Shown here: one piece after another, positions 1-5,716 of the stretch | Position numbering within the stretch: the stretch's first letter is position 1 | Layout of the letters: each line of letters begins with the position of its first letter | DNA from: an uncultured Propionibacteriaceae bacterium | GTDB taxonomy: Bacteria; Actinomycetota; Actinomycetes; Propionibacteriales; Propionibacteriaceae | Direction: 5' to 3' | Length of the DNA stretch: 5,716 bases | Assembly: GCA_947038745.1 (NCBI GenBank) | Contig: CAMQXE010000095.1 | Span: forward strand, 1 to 5,716 | Translations under genes and position numbers: made by a program | Notes under the pieces: generated by a model | Databases searched by the model: none | The model's input: only the letters and a program-made list of their open reading frames with translations | What the model was told of the DNA's origin: nothing

Positions 1-2468
1 TCACACTGTGCTACCGCAGCAGCTATAGCAGCTTCCCTAGCGGCAGTAACTTCTTCTTGCTTCAGCGTCCGATCTATGGCCCGGAAGCGCAGCGCAAAAG
101 CCAAAGACTTCTTACCTTCGCCAATCTGCTCACCGCGATAAACGTCAAAAAGCTGAGCGTGCTCAAGCAGATCACCTCCGCCGCTACGTAATGCCTCCAG
201 GACCGCACCGGCTGTCACCTGCTCAGCCACGACAAGCGCCACGTCTTCTTTAGTTACCGGAAATGGTGATAGCTCTCCGATAGCGACCGGGCCGGAAGAT
301 AACGTGGATAACGCGTCAAGGTCCATTTCCAATGCCGCAACACGAGAAGCCAGCCCTGCCTGCCCAGCGTAGCTTGATGGGTGTAACTCACCGGCAAACC
401 CAACAACCGTATTGCCAATAATAAGTTCGGCACACCGGCCAGGATGGAATGGAGCCACTACTGCAGCGCGACGTTCCAATTGGTGCCCATAGACCCTTGC
501 AACTGCCTCAGCAGTAGCAAAAGCCGCACGCCATTGATCTGAACCGGTCCCGGACCAGAGGGCGGCTAGATGACGGGCCTGGAATGGTAGTGAAGCATCC
601 AACTCACTGAGCTCTGCGCTACTAGGGCGCTTACCTGTGCCAAGAATCGGAGCTACAGCAGTAGCTGAATCTTTCGTCTGCCAAGCAACCCGACCTATCT
701 CAAAAAGTGCAACCGAGTCCGTAGAGCGCGAGGCGTTACGCATAGCAGCATCAATCAAACCAGGGATAAGCGTTGAGCGGAAAAATGGCTTCTCAGCAGT
801 GAGTGGATTCGCCAGACGAACTGGAGCCGAGCGCGGATCTGTCTCCCCCAATGACCAAGAAGATAATTCATCGGTAAAGGGCATCGTCAGCACCTCGACT
901 AGCCCCAGAGCCGCTAGCGCAGCAGCTACCTGTCGTCTAGTTTGCTGCTCATAGGTCAGCCCACCGGTAGTAGCTATCCGAGGAAGTACCGACGGAATAT
1001 CGTCGATACCGGTTTTACGAGCAACTTCTTCCACGTAGTCTTGCGCCGAAGCCAGATCCGGACGCCAGCTTGGTGCCAGCAATGAGAGTGTCTCCCCCAT
1101 CGCCGTAACATGCACGCCGGCACCGGATAAAGCATCAATTACCTGCTCACGCGACAAATCCCGACCCAAAATCTGGGCAGGCAGCTGCGATGACATCGAG
1201 GTGGGATGTACAACCGGCAGCGAACCGATCTTGGTGTAATCGGCTGCTAATGTCGCGCCACCAAATTGCTGCAGTAGATGCGCAGCCAATGTCGCAGCAG
1301 CGAACGGCGCAGCCGGATCTGTTGCCCGCTCAAAGCGTTTAGAGGCTTCGCTGATGAGGTTATGCCGACGGGCTGCACGAGCAACTATTACCGGGCTAAA
1401 ACAGGCAGCTTCAAGCACGATAGCCTGCGTAGAGTTATCGACTTCGGTATCCATTCCACCCATGACACCGGCAAGCCCAATAACGCGCTGTGTGTCAGCA
1501 ATTACTAGATCCTCAGGATCGAGTAGACGCTCTACCCCATCAAGGGTCGTCAGCTTCTCTCCAGCGCGGGCCTCGCGCACAATGATCTGGCCGTTGAGCT
1601 TGGCGGAGTCGTACGCATGTAAAGGCTGCCCTGTAGCCAACATGACGTAGTTCGTAATATCAACTGCCAGATTCACCGATCGCATTCCTGCAAGTTGCAG
1701 ACGTCGCTGTAACCATCGTGGAGTTTGTGCCTGCGGATTAAGCCCTGTCACTGTCAAAGCAGTAAAGACCTGGCAATGCGGTGTTTCTACAGCAACGGGG
1801 AATCCTGCATCGGATATCTCAGTTGGGCTTAGCTCAAGCGGATCGGTAAAACGGTAGCCCAGCCCTTGCGCTACTTCGCGGGCGATGCCTCGAAGCGAAA
1901 GGCAATACCCCTGATCTGGAGTTAGCTCTACCACGAAAACGGTATCGCGCAGATGCACGATAGAGGCAGCGTCTTCACCGGGAATCAACGTATGACCATC
2001 AACGACCTCGGGAAGCACGATGATGCCGGAATGATCCGTGCCCATGTTCAATTCGTCCACAGCACATAACATGCCTTCAGAAACGTGCCCGTACGTTTTA
2101 CGCGCGGCGATAGCAAAATCCCCAGGAAGTACTGCTCCTGGTAGTGCTGCCACTACATAATCTCCTTCGGCAAAATTACCAGCACCGCAGATGATTCCAC
2201 GCGATCCACGATCTACGCCTTCTTCATCTTTTCCGTTGTGCTCGCCTACATTGACCTGGCACCAACGAATAACTTTGCCATTTTTTTGGGGCTCTTCAAC
2301 GAACTCCAATACCTTGCCAATAACAACCGGGCCAGAGATATCTGAGCCGACCTGCTCTATCGCCTCTACCTCTAATCCAGCTTTGGTCAAGGCCTGGGAA
2401 ATCGTATTCGGATCAATGTCATCAGGTAATGTCACTAATTCACGAAGCCAGCTCAGCGGAATCCTCAT
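1..2468 (-). CDS. pheT: Phenylalanyl-tRNA synthetase beta subunit, 3' end cut by window edge
   Basis: PheT pairs with PheS in the (alpha-beta)2 enzyme that charges tRNA-Phe in the cytoplasm, and hydrolyses mischarged Tyr-tRNA-Phe. My translation is open for 822 codons with no stop before the left edge. Families usually run about 800-850 residues, so only a few residues should be missing. Domains in order: N-terminal MRIPLSWLRELV; EMAPII-like OB fold about 45-155 (IICGAGNF, SEGMLCAVDELN); B3/4 editing domain about 215-385 (GQPLHAYD with His284, GVMGG, Glu353); B5 domain about 415-495 ending in RPDLASAQDYVEEVAR, with the acidic residues Asp471, Asp477, Glu480 and Glu481 retained; catalytic-like core about 500-720; FDX-ACB tRNA anticodon-binding domain from about 730 (LSPFPVTKEDVALVV). 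Editing-site Thr354 of E. coli is Ser373 here. The start overlaps the pheS stop as ATGA, which implies translational coupling and equal subunit supply. Identification is secure. Confidence 0.96.
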   Translation of the reverse strand, partial: MRIPLSWLRELVTLPDDIDPNTISQALTKAGLEVEAIEQVGSDISGPVVIGKVLEFVEEPQKNGKVIRWCQVNVGEHNGKDEEGVDRGSRGIICGAGNFAEGDYVVAALPGAVLPGDFAIAARKTYGHVSEGMLCAVDELNMGTDHSGIIVLPEVVDGHTLIPGEDAASIVHLRDTVFVVELTPDQGYCLSLRGIAREVAQGLGYRFTDPLELSPTEISDAGFPVAVETPHCQVFTALTVTGLNPQAQTPRWLQRRLQLAGMRSVNLAVDITNYVMLATGQPLHAYDSAKLNGQIIVREARAGEKLTTLDGVERLLDPEDLVIADTQRVIGLAGVMGGMDTEVDNSTQAIVLEAACFSPVIVARAARRHNLISEASKRFERATDPAAPFAAATLAAHLLQQFGGATLAADYTKIGSLPVVHPTSMSSQLPAQILGRDLSREQVIDALSGAGVHVTAMGETLSLLAPSWRPDLASAQDYVEEVARKTGIDDIPSVLPRIATTGGLTYEQQTRRQVAAALAALGLVEVLTMPFTDELSSWSLGETDPRSAPVRLANPLTAEKPFFRSTLIPGLIDAAMRNASRSTDSVALFEIGRVAWQTKDSATAVAPILGTGKRPSSAELSELDASLPFQARHLAALWSGTGSDQWRAAFATAEAVARVYGHQLERRAAVVAPFHPGRCAELIIGNTVVGFAGELHPSSYAGQAGLASRVAALEMDLDALSTLSSGPVAIGELSPFPVTKEDVALVVAEQVTAGAVLEALRSGGGDLLEHAQLFDVYRGEQIGEGKKSLAFALRFRAIDRTLKQEEVTAAREAAIAAAVAQC

Positions 2469-3574
2469 CGCGCTCCTCCGATCAGCGCACGGGAGAACCG
2501 CACGTCACCTTCAATAACATCACGGATATCAGCGACGTTATTACGTAGCATGAGCGTGCGCTCAAGCCCCATTCCAAAAGCAAAACCGGAATATACCGTG
2601 GGGTCAATGCCACAGTTTTCCAAGACCTTGGGATTGACGATGCCACAGCCACCCCATTCGATCCACCCGGTGGATTTACATGTCCGGCATGGGTTCTGGG
2701 GGTTGCCCACCGATTCCCCATGACAGACGTAGCAGGCAAGATCCATCTCCGCAGATGGCTCTGTGAAAGGGAAATAATGTGGGCGTAGACGTGTTTTTTG
2801 CTCAGCTCCGAACATATAACGAGCGAACGCGTCTAGGGTGCCACGCAAATGCGCAAAAGTAATACCTTTATCGATGACCAGACCTTCAAGCTGGGTGAAT
2901 ACCGGAAGATGGGTAGCATCAATTTCATCCGAACGATAGACGCGCCCTGGACACACCATCGCAATCGGCGGCTCTTGGGTGAGCATGGTACGAATCTGGA
3001 TGTTCGACGTCTCCGTGCGCATTAGTTTATGCTGCTCAACCGGCTCCGCGAAGAGGGTATCTCTGGTTGATCTGGTGGGGTGATCTGACCCCATATTCAG
3101 AGCATCGAAGATCATCCATTCAGCTTCAATCTCTGGACCATCAGCAACCTGGTAACCCATGCCAATGAAGAAATCAGCAACCGTATCCATCAAGGCAGAT
3201 AGCGGATGGCGAGCGCCCTCAGCGATATCGACCGGCTCAGTTACATCGATAGCCTCAGCCACCAATGTACGCGCCAATTCTTCCGCTGCTACATGCTCTT
3301 CGCGCTCAGCAAATGCTGTTTGGATGGCAGCTCTAGCCTGCCCAAAACGCTGTCCAGCATCCTTGCGCGCTTGTGGCGGCAAGGCACCGATTTCACGATT
3401 TGCCAGTGCAAGTGGTGATTTATCCCCCAGGTGAGCCAGACGCGCAGCTTTGAGTTCCGCAACCGTAGTCGCAGCCAAAAAGGCTTGCTGCGCTTCAGCC
3501 ACAGCGGCATTTAGCGAGTCTGCTGACAAAGCGGCAACCTCGACAGGATCATAGTTATCGTTCGGCCCAGACAT
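2465..3574 (-). CDS. pheS: Phenylalanyl-tRNA synthetase alpha subunit
   Basis: PheS is the class II catalytic subunit that makes Phe-AMP and transfers Phe to tRNA-Phe. I start it at ATG 3574 (369 aa, MSGPNDNYDPVEV) because AAGGGAG lies just upstream. A TTG six codons earlier (3592) is in frame but would place that site inside the gene. Domains: N-terminal coiled-coil arm about 20-105 (LALANREIGALPPQAR); motif 1 from about 123 (HPLSALMDTVADFF, then GPEIEAEW and FDALN); motif 2 about 210-231 (GRVYRSDEIDATHLP...QLEG); YFPFTEPSAEMDL about 267-279; motif 3 about 330-344 (GFAFGMGLERTLMLR), keeping the Ala that matches E. coli Ala294. A loop with CYVC (281-284) and CRTC (296-299) looks like a zinc site and also occurs in Streptomyces-type PheS. 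Two usually conserved histidines are replaced: RTHTS reads RTETS, and FHQ reads FTQ. The gene lies 89 bp after the methyltransferase and overlaps pheT by 4 bp. Confidence 0.97.
   Translation of the reverse strand: MSGPNDNYDPVEVAALSADSLNAAVAEAQQAFLAATTVAELKAARLAHLGDKSPLALANREIGALPPQARKDAGQRFGQARAAIQTAFAEREEHVAAEELARTLVAEAIDVTEPVDIAEGARHPLSALMDTVADFFIGMGYQVADGPEIEAEWMIFDALNMGSDHPTRSTRDTLFAEPVEQHKLMRTETSNIQIRTMLTQEPPIAMVCPGRVYRSDEIDATHLPVFTQLEGLVIDKGITFAHLRGTLDAFARYMFGAEQKTRLRPHYFPFTEPSAEMDLACYVCHGESVGNPQNPCRTCKSTGWIEWGGCGIVNPKVLENCGIDPTVYSGFAFGMGLERTLMLRNNVADIRDVIEGDVRFSRALIGGAR
2473..2479 (-). promoter_or_regulatory. Ribosome binding site of pheT inside pheS
   Basis: On the minus strand GGAGGAG lies four bases (CGCG) before the pheT ATG at 2468. 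It sits within the last codons of pheS (Gly-Gly-Ala-Arg). Together with the ATGA stop/start overlap this fixes the pheT start and suggests that ribosomes finishing pheS reinitiate on pheT. Confidence 0.8.
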
Positions 3575-3577
3575 GGG

Positions 3578-3586
3578 CTCCCTTCC
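3578..3586 (-). promoter_or_regulatory. Ribosome binding site of pheS
   Basis: The minus strand reads GGAAGGGAG, then CCC, then the ATG at 3574. The match to the anti-Shine-Dalgarno core and the short spacing favour this ATG over the upstream in-frame TTG at 3592, which has no comparable purine tract before it. Confidence 0.75.
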
Positions 3587-3596
3587 AATCAACGTT

Positions 3597-3610
3597 CTAG
3601 ATAAGTCTAG
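3597..3610. repeat. Short perfect inverted repeat upstream of pheS
   Basis: The minus strand reads CTAGA-CTTA-TCTAG, a 5-bp perfect arm pair with a 4-base centre, starting 23 bp before the pheS ATG. The sequence TAGACT inside it (3609 to 3604, minus strand) fits a loose actinobacterial -10 pattern TAnnnT, but I see no convincing -35 element at normal spacing. It could be an operator, part of a weak pheST promoter, or chance. Nothing decides between these. Confidence 0.35.
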
Positions 3611-3637
3611 TAAGCCAAGCTCGGGCTCGAGTTCACA

Positions 3638-3656
3638 ATGATCGTTATCCGATCAT
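3638..3656 (-). repeat. Perfect 7-bp inverted repeat (hairpin) after the methyltransferase gene
   Basis: On the minus strand ATGATCG and CGATCAT flank a 5-base loop, GATAA. The element begins 7 bases past the methyltransferase stop, in the 89-bp gap before pheS. No T-run follows it on the minus strand, so it is not a standard intrinsic terminator. It could be an mRNA-stabilising or processing hairpin at the junction of the ribosomal-protein and pheST segments, or a dyad-symmetric binding site. The symmetry is seen directly; the function is inference. Confidence 0.45.
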
Positions 3657-3663
3657 GCCCACA

Positions 3664-4479
3664 TCAGTTTTGCTGCGCAGAGGCCGTTGCGTAAAGACAT
3701 ACTGCAGCAGCTGTTGCAAGATTCAGAGATTCCGCTTGCCCCCACATTGGAACTCCCACAACATCATCAGCCATAGCCTTATATTCTGCAGGCAGACCCC
3801 ATGCTTCATTTCCCATCAGCCAGGCTGTTGGAATGCTGAGATCAACCTCGGTAAGCAGCTGCCCGCCCCCATCTGCAGCGCGGATCCGCAAGCCTTGCAT
3901 GCGACAGTAATCAATTGCTTCAGCAAGATCTACACCAGTCACGATCGGTAGATGGAATATAGAACCGACGCTGGCACGTACAAGCTTGGGGTTTCCAAGC
4001 TCCACAGAATCGCTCGTCAAAATCACTGCATCAGCGCCGAACGCATCAGCGCAACGAATGACTGTTCCAGCATTACCGGGATCACGTACCTGAGCACAAA
4101 TCACCACTAGTTTGGGGCTATTAGCAAGAGCCAGCGGCAATGTCGTATCCACAGCTTCGCAGATAGCGATAAGCCCTTGCGGAGTCATCGTGTCAGAAAG
4201 CGAAGCCACATCTTTATCGGACGCTGCTAATACATCAACGCCACTAAGACGTGCTTCATCTATCAGATCCGCCTGTGCATCAATCGCAGAATCTGCAACG
4301 ATCAATGCTAAAGCGCTGGGCTGGGTTCTACCAGCAGCCAGACGAATAGCTTCACGAACTGCTTGTCTACCTTCTGCAAGGAATAGACCATCAGCAAGAC
4401 GGAACTTACGAGATGATAAACGGCGAGCCGACCGGATCTCTCCGGTGGTAGCACGCGGAAATCCGGTCGGCTCGACCAT
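3664..4479 (-). CDS. SpoU/TrmH-family RNA 2'-O-methyltransferase (TsnR-like)
   Basis: This 271-residue protein belongs to the SPOUT superfamily, which transfers a methyl group from S-adenosylmethionine to the 2'-OH of a ribose in rRNA or tRNA through a C-terminal trefoil knot. The N-terminal part (about 15-105) resembles the SpoU substrate-binding domain (RKFRLADGLFLAEG, TPQGLIAIC). The catalytic domain, about 122-268, shows all three SpoU motifs: RDPGNAGTVIRCADAFGAD with Asn136 and Arg142; WLMGNEAWGLP with Asn224 and Glu225; and VPMWGQAESLNLATAAAV with Ser251, Leu252, Asn253. NPKLVRASVGSIFHLP (163-178) is also typical. The start is ATG 4479, with AGAAGGA eight bases upstream and only 20 bp from the rplT stop, so it is surely cotranscribed with rplT. 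Actinobacteria often keep such a gene here, sometimes labelled tsnR. The actual target nucleotide cannot be read from the sequence, so I give no symbol. The position suggests rRNA. Confidence 0.93.
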   Translation of the reverse strand: MVEPTGFPRATTGEIRSARRLSSRKFRLADGLFLAEGRQAVREAIRLAAGRTQPSALALIVADSAIDAQADLIDEARLSGVDVLAASDKDVASLSDTMTPQGLIAICEAVDTTLPLALANSPKLVVICAQVRDPGNAGTVIRCADAFGADAVILTSDSVELGNPKLVRASVGSIFHLPIVTGVDLAEAIDYCRMQGLRIRAADGGGQLLTEVDLSIPTAWLMGNEAWGLPAEYKAMADDVVGVPMWGQAESLNLATAAAVCLYATASAQQN

Positions 4480-4499
4480 AGTGACAGTCCTTCTCAGAA

Positions 4500-4865
4500 C
4501 TAGGCAGCCTTAGGCTGGTTGTCCTTAGCAATGGCAACCAGCTTGGAGAATGCCTTGGGATCGGTTACAGCAAGTTCAGCCATCATCTTGCGATCAACCT
4601 CAATGCCAGCATGCTTAAGGCCATTGATGAAACGGTTGTAGGTCATACCCTCAGCGCGGCATGCTGCATTGATGCGCTGAATCCACAGCGAACGGAAATC
4701 GCGCTTCTTAACGCGACGATCGCGGTAGGCATAACGCAGCGAGTGACGAACCTGCTCTTTAGCCTTACGGTACAGACGTGAACGCTGTCCGCGGTAGCCG
4801 GAAGCGAGCTCCAGAACAACGCGACGCTTCTTCTGGGCATTCACAGAACGCTTAACGCGTGCCAT
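4500..4865 (-). CDS. rplT: 50S ribosomal protein L20
   Basis: L20 (bL20) binds 23S rRNA early in large-subunit assembly and in several bacteria also represses its own operon. The 121-residue product is full length for the family. It has the very basic N-terminal extension ([15 protein letters not shown]), the central helix with [18 protein letters not shown] and [18 protein letters not shown], and the globular C-terminal half with [17 protein letters not shown], then [25 protein letters not shown] lies seven bases before the ATG. The gene sits 31 bp after rpmI and 20 bp before the methyltransferase. L20 autoregulation is known elsewhere, but its usual leader would lie upstream of infC or rpmI. 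No long leader is visible inside this window. Confidence 0.98.
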   Translation of the reverse strand: MARVKRSVNAQKKRRVVLELASGYRGQRSRLYRKAKEQVRHSLRYAYRDRRVKKRDFRSLWIQRINAACRAEGMTYNRFINGLKHAGIEVDRKMMAELAVTDPKAFSKLVAIAKDNQPKAA

Positions 4866-4896
4866 GGTCTTTCTCCTTTATGTCGAGTTTCTGGGG

Positions 4897-5091
4897 TTAC
4901 TTCCCGATGAGCTTCTTCGCGGTACGAAGATCGGCCGGAGCCATCTCCTGCGTACCGGTCACGCGACGGAGGCGAGCCGACGTCTTGTGCTCGTTCAGGT
5001 GGCTCTTGCCAGCCTTACGGTGGACGAGCTTGCCTGAACCGGTCACCTTAAACCGCTTCTTGGCGCCCGAATGAGTCTTCATCTTCGGCAT
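4897..5091 (-). CDS. rpmI: 50S ribosomal protein L35
   Basis: L35 (bL35) is a small basic large-subunit protein. The 64-residue product matches the family in length and sequence: [20 protein letters not shown] at the N-terminus, then the HRKAGKSHL segment and a C-terminal stretch with ARLRRVTGT and KKLIGK. AAGGAG lies seven bases before the ATG at 5091. It follows infC after 43 bp and precedes rplT by 31 bp, the standard infC-rpmI-rplT operon order, and no separate promoter is evident between them. Confidence 0.98.
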   Translation of the reverse strand: MPKMKTHSGAKKRFKVTGSGKLVHRKAGKSHLNEHKTSARLRRVTGTQEMAPADLRTAKKLIGK

Positions 5092-5115
5092 GGTGCCACT
5101 CCTTGTATTAGTCGT

Positions 5116-5130
5116 TCATCCAGAGGATGA
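5116..5130 (-). repeat. Small hairpin in the infC-rpmI gap
   Basis: The minus strand reads TCATCC-TCT-GGATGA, a perfect 6-bp stem with a 3-base loop. It starts 4 bases after the infC stop and ends 11 bases before the rpmI Shine-Dalgarno site (5104-5099). No T-run follows, so it should not terminate transcription. It may protect or set a processing point in the mRNA, or be chance. Function is inferred only. Confidence 0.4.
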
Positions 5131-5134
5131 GTGC

Positions 5135-5716
5135 CTACAGCTCGATATCGGGATCGATATTGTCGGCAGGGCCCTTCTTCTTTTTCTTCTCCGTCTTAGC
5201 TGCCTGCTTGGCCTTAGCCTGTTCACGCAGTTCAAGTTGGAGGGCACGCTCGGCATCAGCATCTGCCTGACGCTCCGCTGCCTTACGATCACGCTCGGCA
5301 GCAACATCGGCTTTAGCCTCAGTCTTGCGCTTTACCGGAGCGAGAACCATGTTGATATCGCGACCATCTTGACGTGGAGCTGCTTCAACGGTTCCGAACT
5401 CAGCAGCATCAGCTGCAAGCCTAGATGCCAGCTTGAGACCTAGATCGGGACGCGACTGCTCACGGCCCTTCAGCATGACAGTGACCTTGACCTTGTCACC
5501 TTCCTTGAGGAAACGCGTGACGTGACCAATCTTGGTCTCGTAGTCGTGAGAGTCGATCTTGAGCTTGAACTTCATCACCTTGATGAGAGTGTTGGTCTGG
5601 TTCCGACGAGCATCACGCGCCTTTTGCGCTGCCTCGTACTTGAACTTGCCAAAGTCCATGAGCTTGCAGACCGGCGGACGAGCCTGCGGAGCAACCTCGA
5701 CGAGATCCAGCTCAGC
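5135..5716 (-). CDS. infC: Translation initiation factor IF-3, 5' end cut by window edge
   Basis: IF3 binds the 30S subunit, prevents 50S joining and checks start codon and initiator tRNA pairing. The visible 193 residues begin inside the N-terminal domain ([19 protein letters not shown]). The frame is open to the right edge, so the ATG at 5659 (MDFGKFKYE) is internal and not the start; by comparison with E. coli IF3 about 50 residues are missing. Then come the lysine-rich linker helix ([13 protein letters not shown]), the C-terminal domain ([33 protein letters not shown]) and the usual end of the fold, INMVLAP. After that runs an extra tail of about 64 residues, rich in Ala, Glu, Lys and Arg, with five consecutive Lys and an acidic end (DNIDPDIEL). 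E. coli IF3 stops within a few residues of this point. Tails of this kind occur in actinobacterial IF3. The gene leads the ribosomal-protein operon; its promoter and start lie outside the window. Confidence 0.97.
   Translation of the reverse strand, partial: AELDLVEVAPQARPPVCKLMDFGKFKYEAAQKARDARRNQTNTLIKVMKFKLKIDSHDYETKIGHVTRFLKEGDKVKVTVMLKGREQSRPDLGLKLASRLAADAAEFGTVEAAPRQDGRDINMVLAPVKRKTEAKADVAAERDRKAAERQADADAERALQLELREQAKAKQAAKTEKKKKKGPADNIDPDIEL

Noticed and set aside
3575..3592. TTG at 3592 as the pheS start
   Set aside because: It would swallow the good ribosome binding site in the coding region and lacks one of its own. The ATG at 3574 also gives the N-terminus closest to Streptomyces PheS.
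3575..3663. Phe-responsive leader peptide or T-box before pheS
   Set aside because: The gap is only 89 bp, has no Phe-codon-rich short frame, no T-box-like sequence and no terminator with a T-run.
4112..4513. Plus-strand open frame of 133 codons opposite the methyltransferase gene
   Set aside because: It lies antisense to a clearly conserved gene, has no family resemblance and a composition expected of a shadow frame. The same applies to the other plus-strand frames, such as 637-954, 1354-1650, 2191-2517 and 5090-5443.
5145..5160. Inverted repeat ATATCG-GGAT-CGATAT at the 3' end of infC
   Set aside because: It is coding sequence for a repeated Ile-Asp-Pro-Asp-Ile stretch, has no T-run and is AT-rich in the stem. 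Chance is sufficient.
5171..5196. Purine-rich AAG/AAA tract in the infC mRNA as a possible frameshift site
   Set aside because: The in-frame codons give G AAA AAG, which is not a proper X XXY YYZ slippery heptamer. The tract simply encodes the lysine run, and the zero frame continues to a normal stop.
5135..5659. ATG at 5659 as the infC start
   Set aside because: The conserved IF3 sequence [17 protein letters not shown] continues upstream in the same frame to the window edge, so the gene is cut by the edge and this Met is internal.

Overview
The window is a compact block of translation genes, all on the minus strand, so transcription runs from the right edge to the left. In transcription order it holds infC (initiation factor IF3, 5' end cut off by the right edge), rpmI (ribosomal protein L35), rplT (ribosomal protein L20), a SpoU/TrmH-family RNA methyltransferase, pheS and pheT (the two subunits of phenylalanyl-tRNA synthetase; the last few pheT codons are lost at the left edge).

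The organism is most likely an actinobacterium. PheS begins with the PNxxYDPVEV stretch and carries the Cys-rich CxxC...CxxC loop familiar from Streptomyces-type PheS. IF3 has a long charged C-terminal tail. The order infC-rpmI-rplT-methyltransferase-pheS-pheT is a common actinobacterial arrangement. Base composition looks moderate rather than very GC-rich, which would suit an Actinomycetaceae-like lineage, but that is a guess.

Layout: infC to about 5135, a 43-bp gap with a small hairpin, rpmI 4897-5091, a 31-bp gap, rplT 4500-4865, a 20-bp gap, methyltransferase 3664-4479, an 89-bp gap with two perfect inverted repeats, pheS 2465-3574, and pheT from 2468 to beyond position 1, overlapping pheS by 4 bp (ATGA). 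Strong Shine-Dalgarno sites precede every start that is visible. There is no gene-free stretch above 300 bp, and no mobile element, CRISPR array, tRNA or rRNA.

The genes serve one process. IF3 controls initiation, L35 and L20 build the large subunit, the methyltransferase probably modifies rRNA or tRNA, and PheST charges tRNA-Phe. I see no undescribed system. The point most worth a second look is PheS, where two histidines usually conserved at or beside the active site are replaced (Glu and Thr). Less striking are the IF3 tail and the inverted repeats before pheS.
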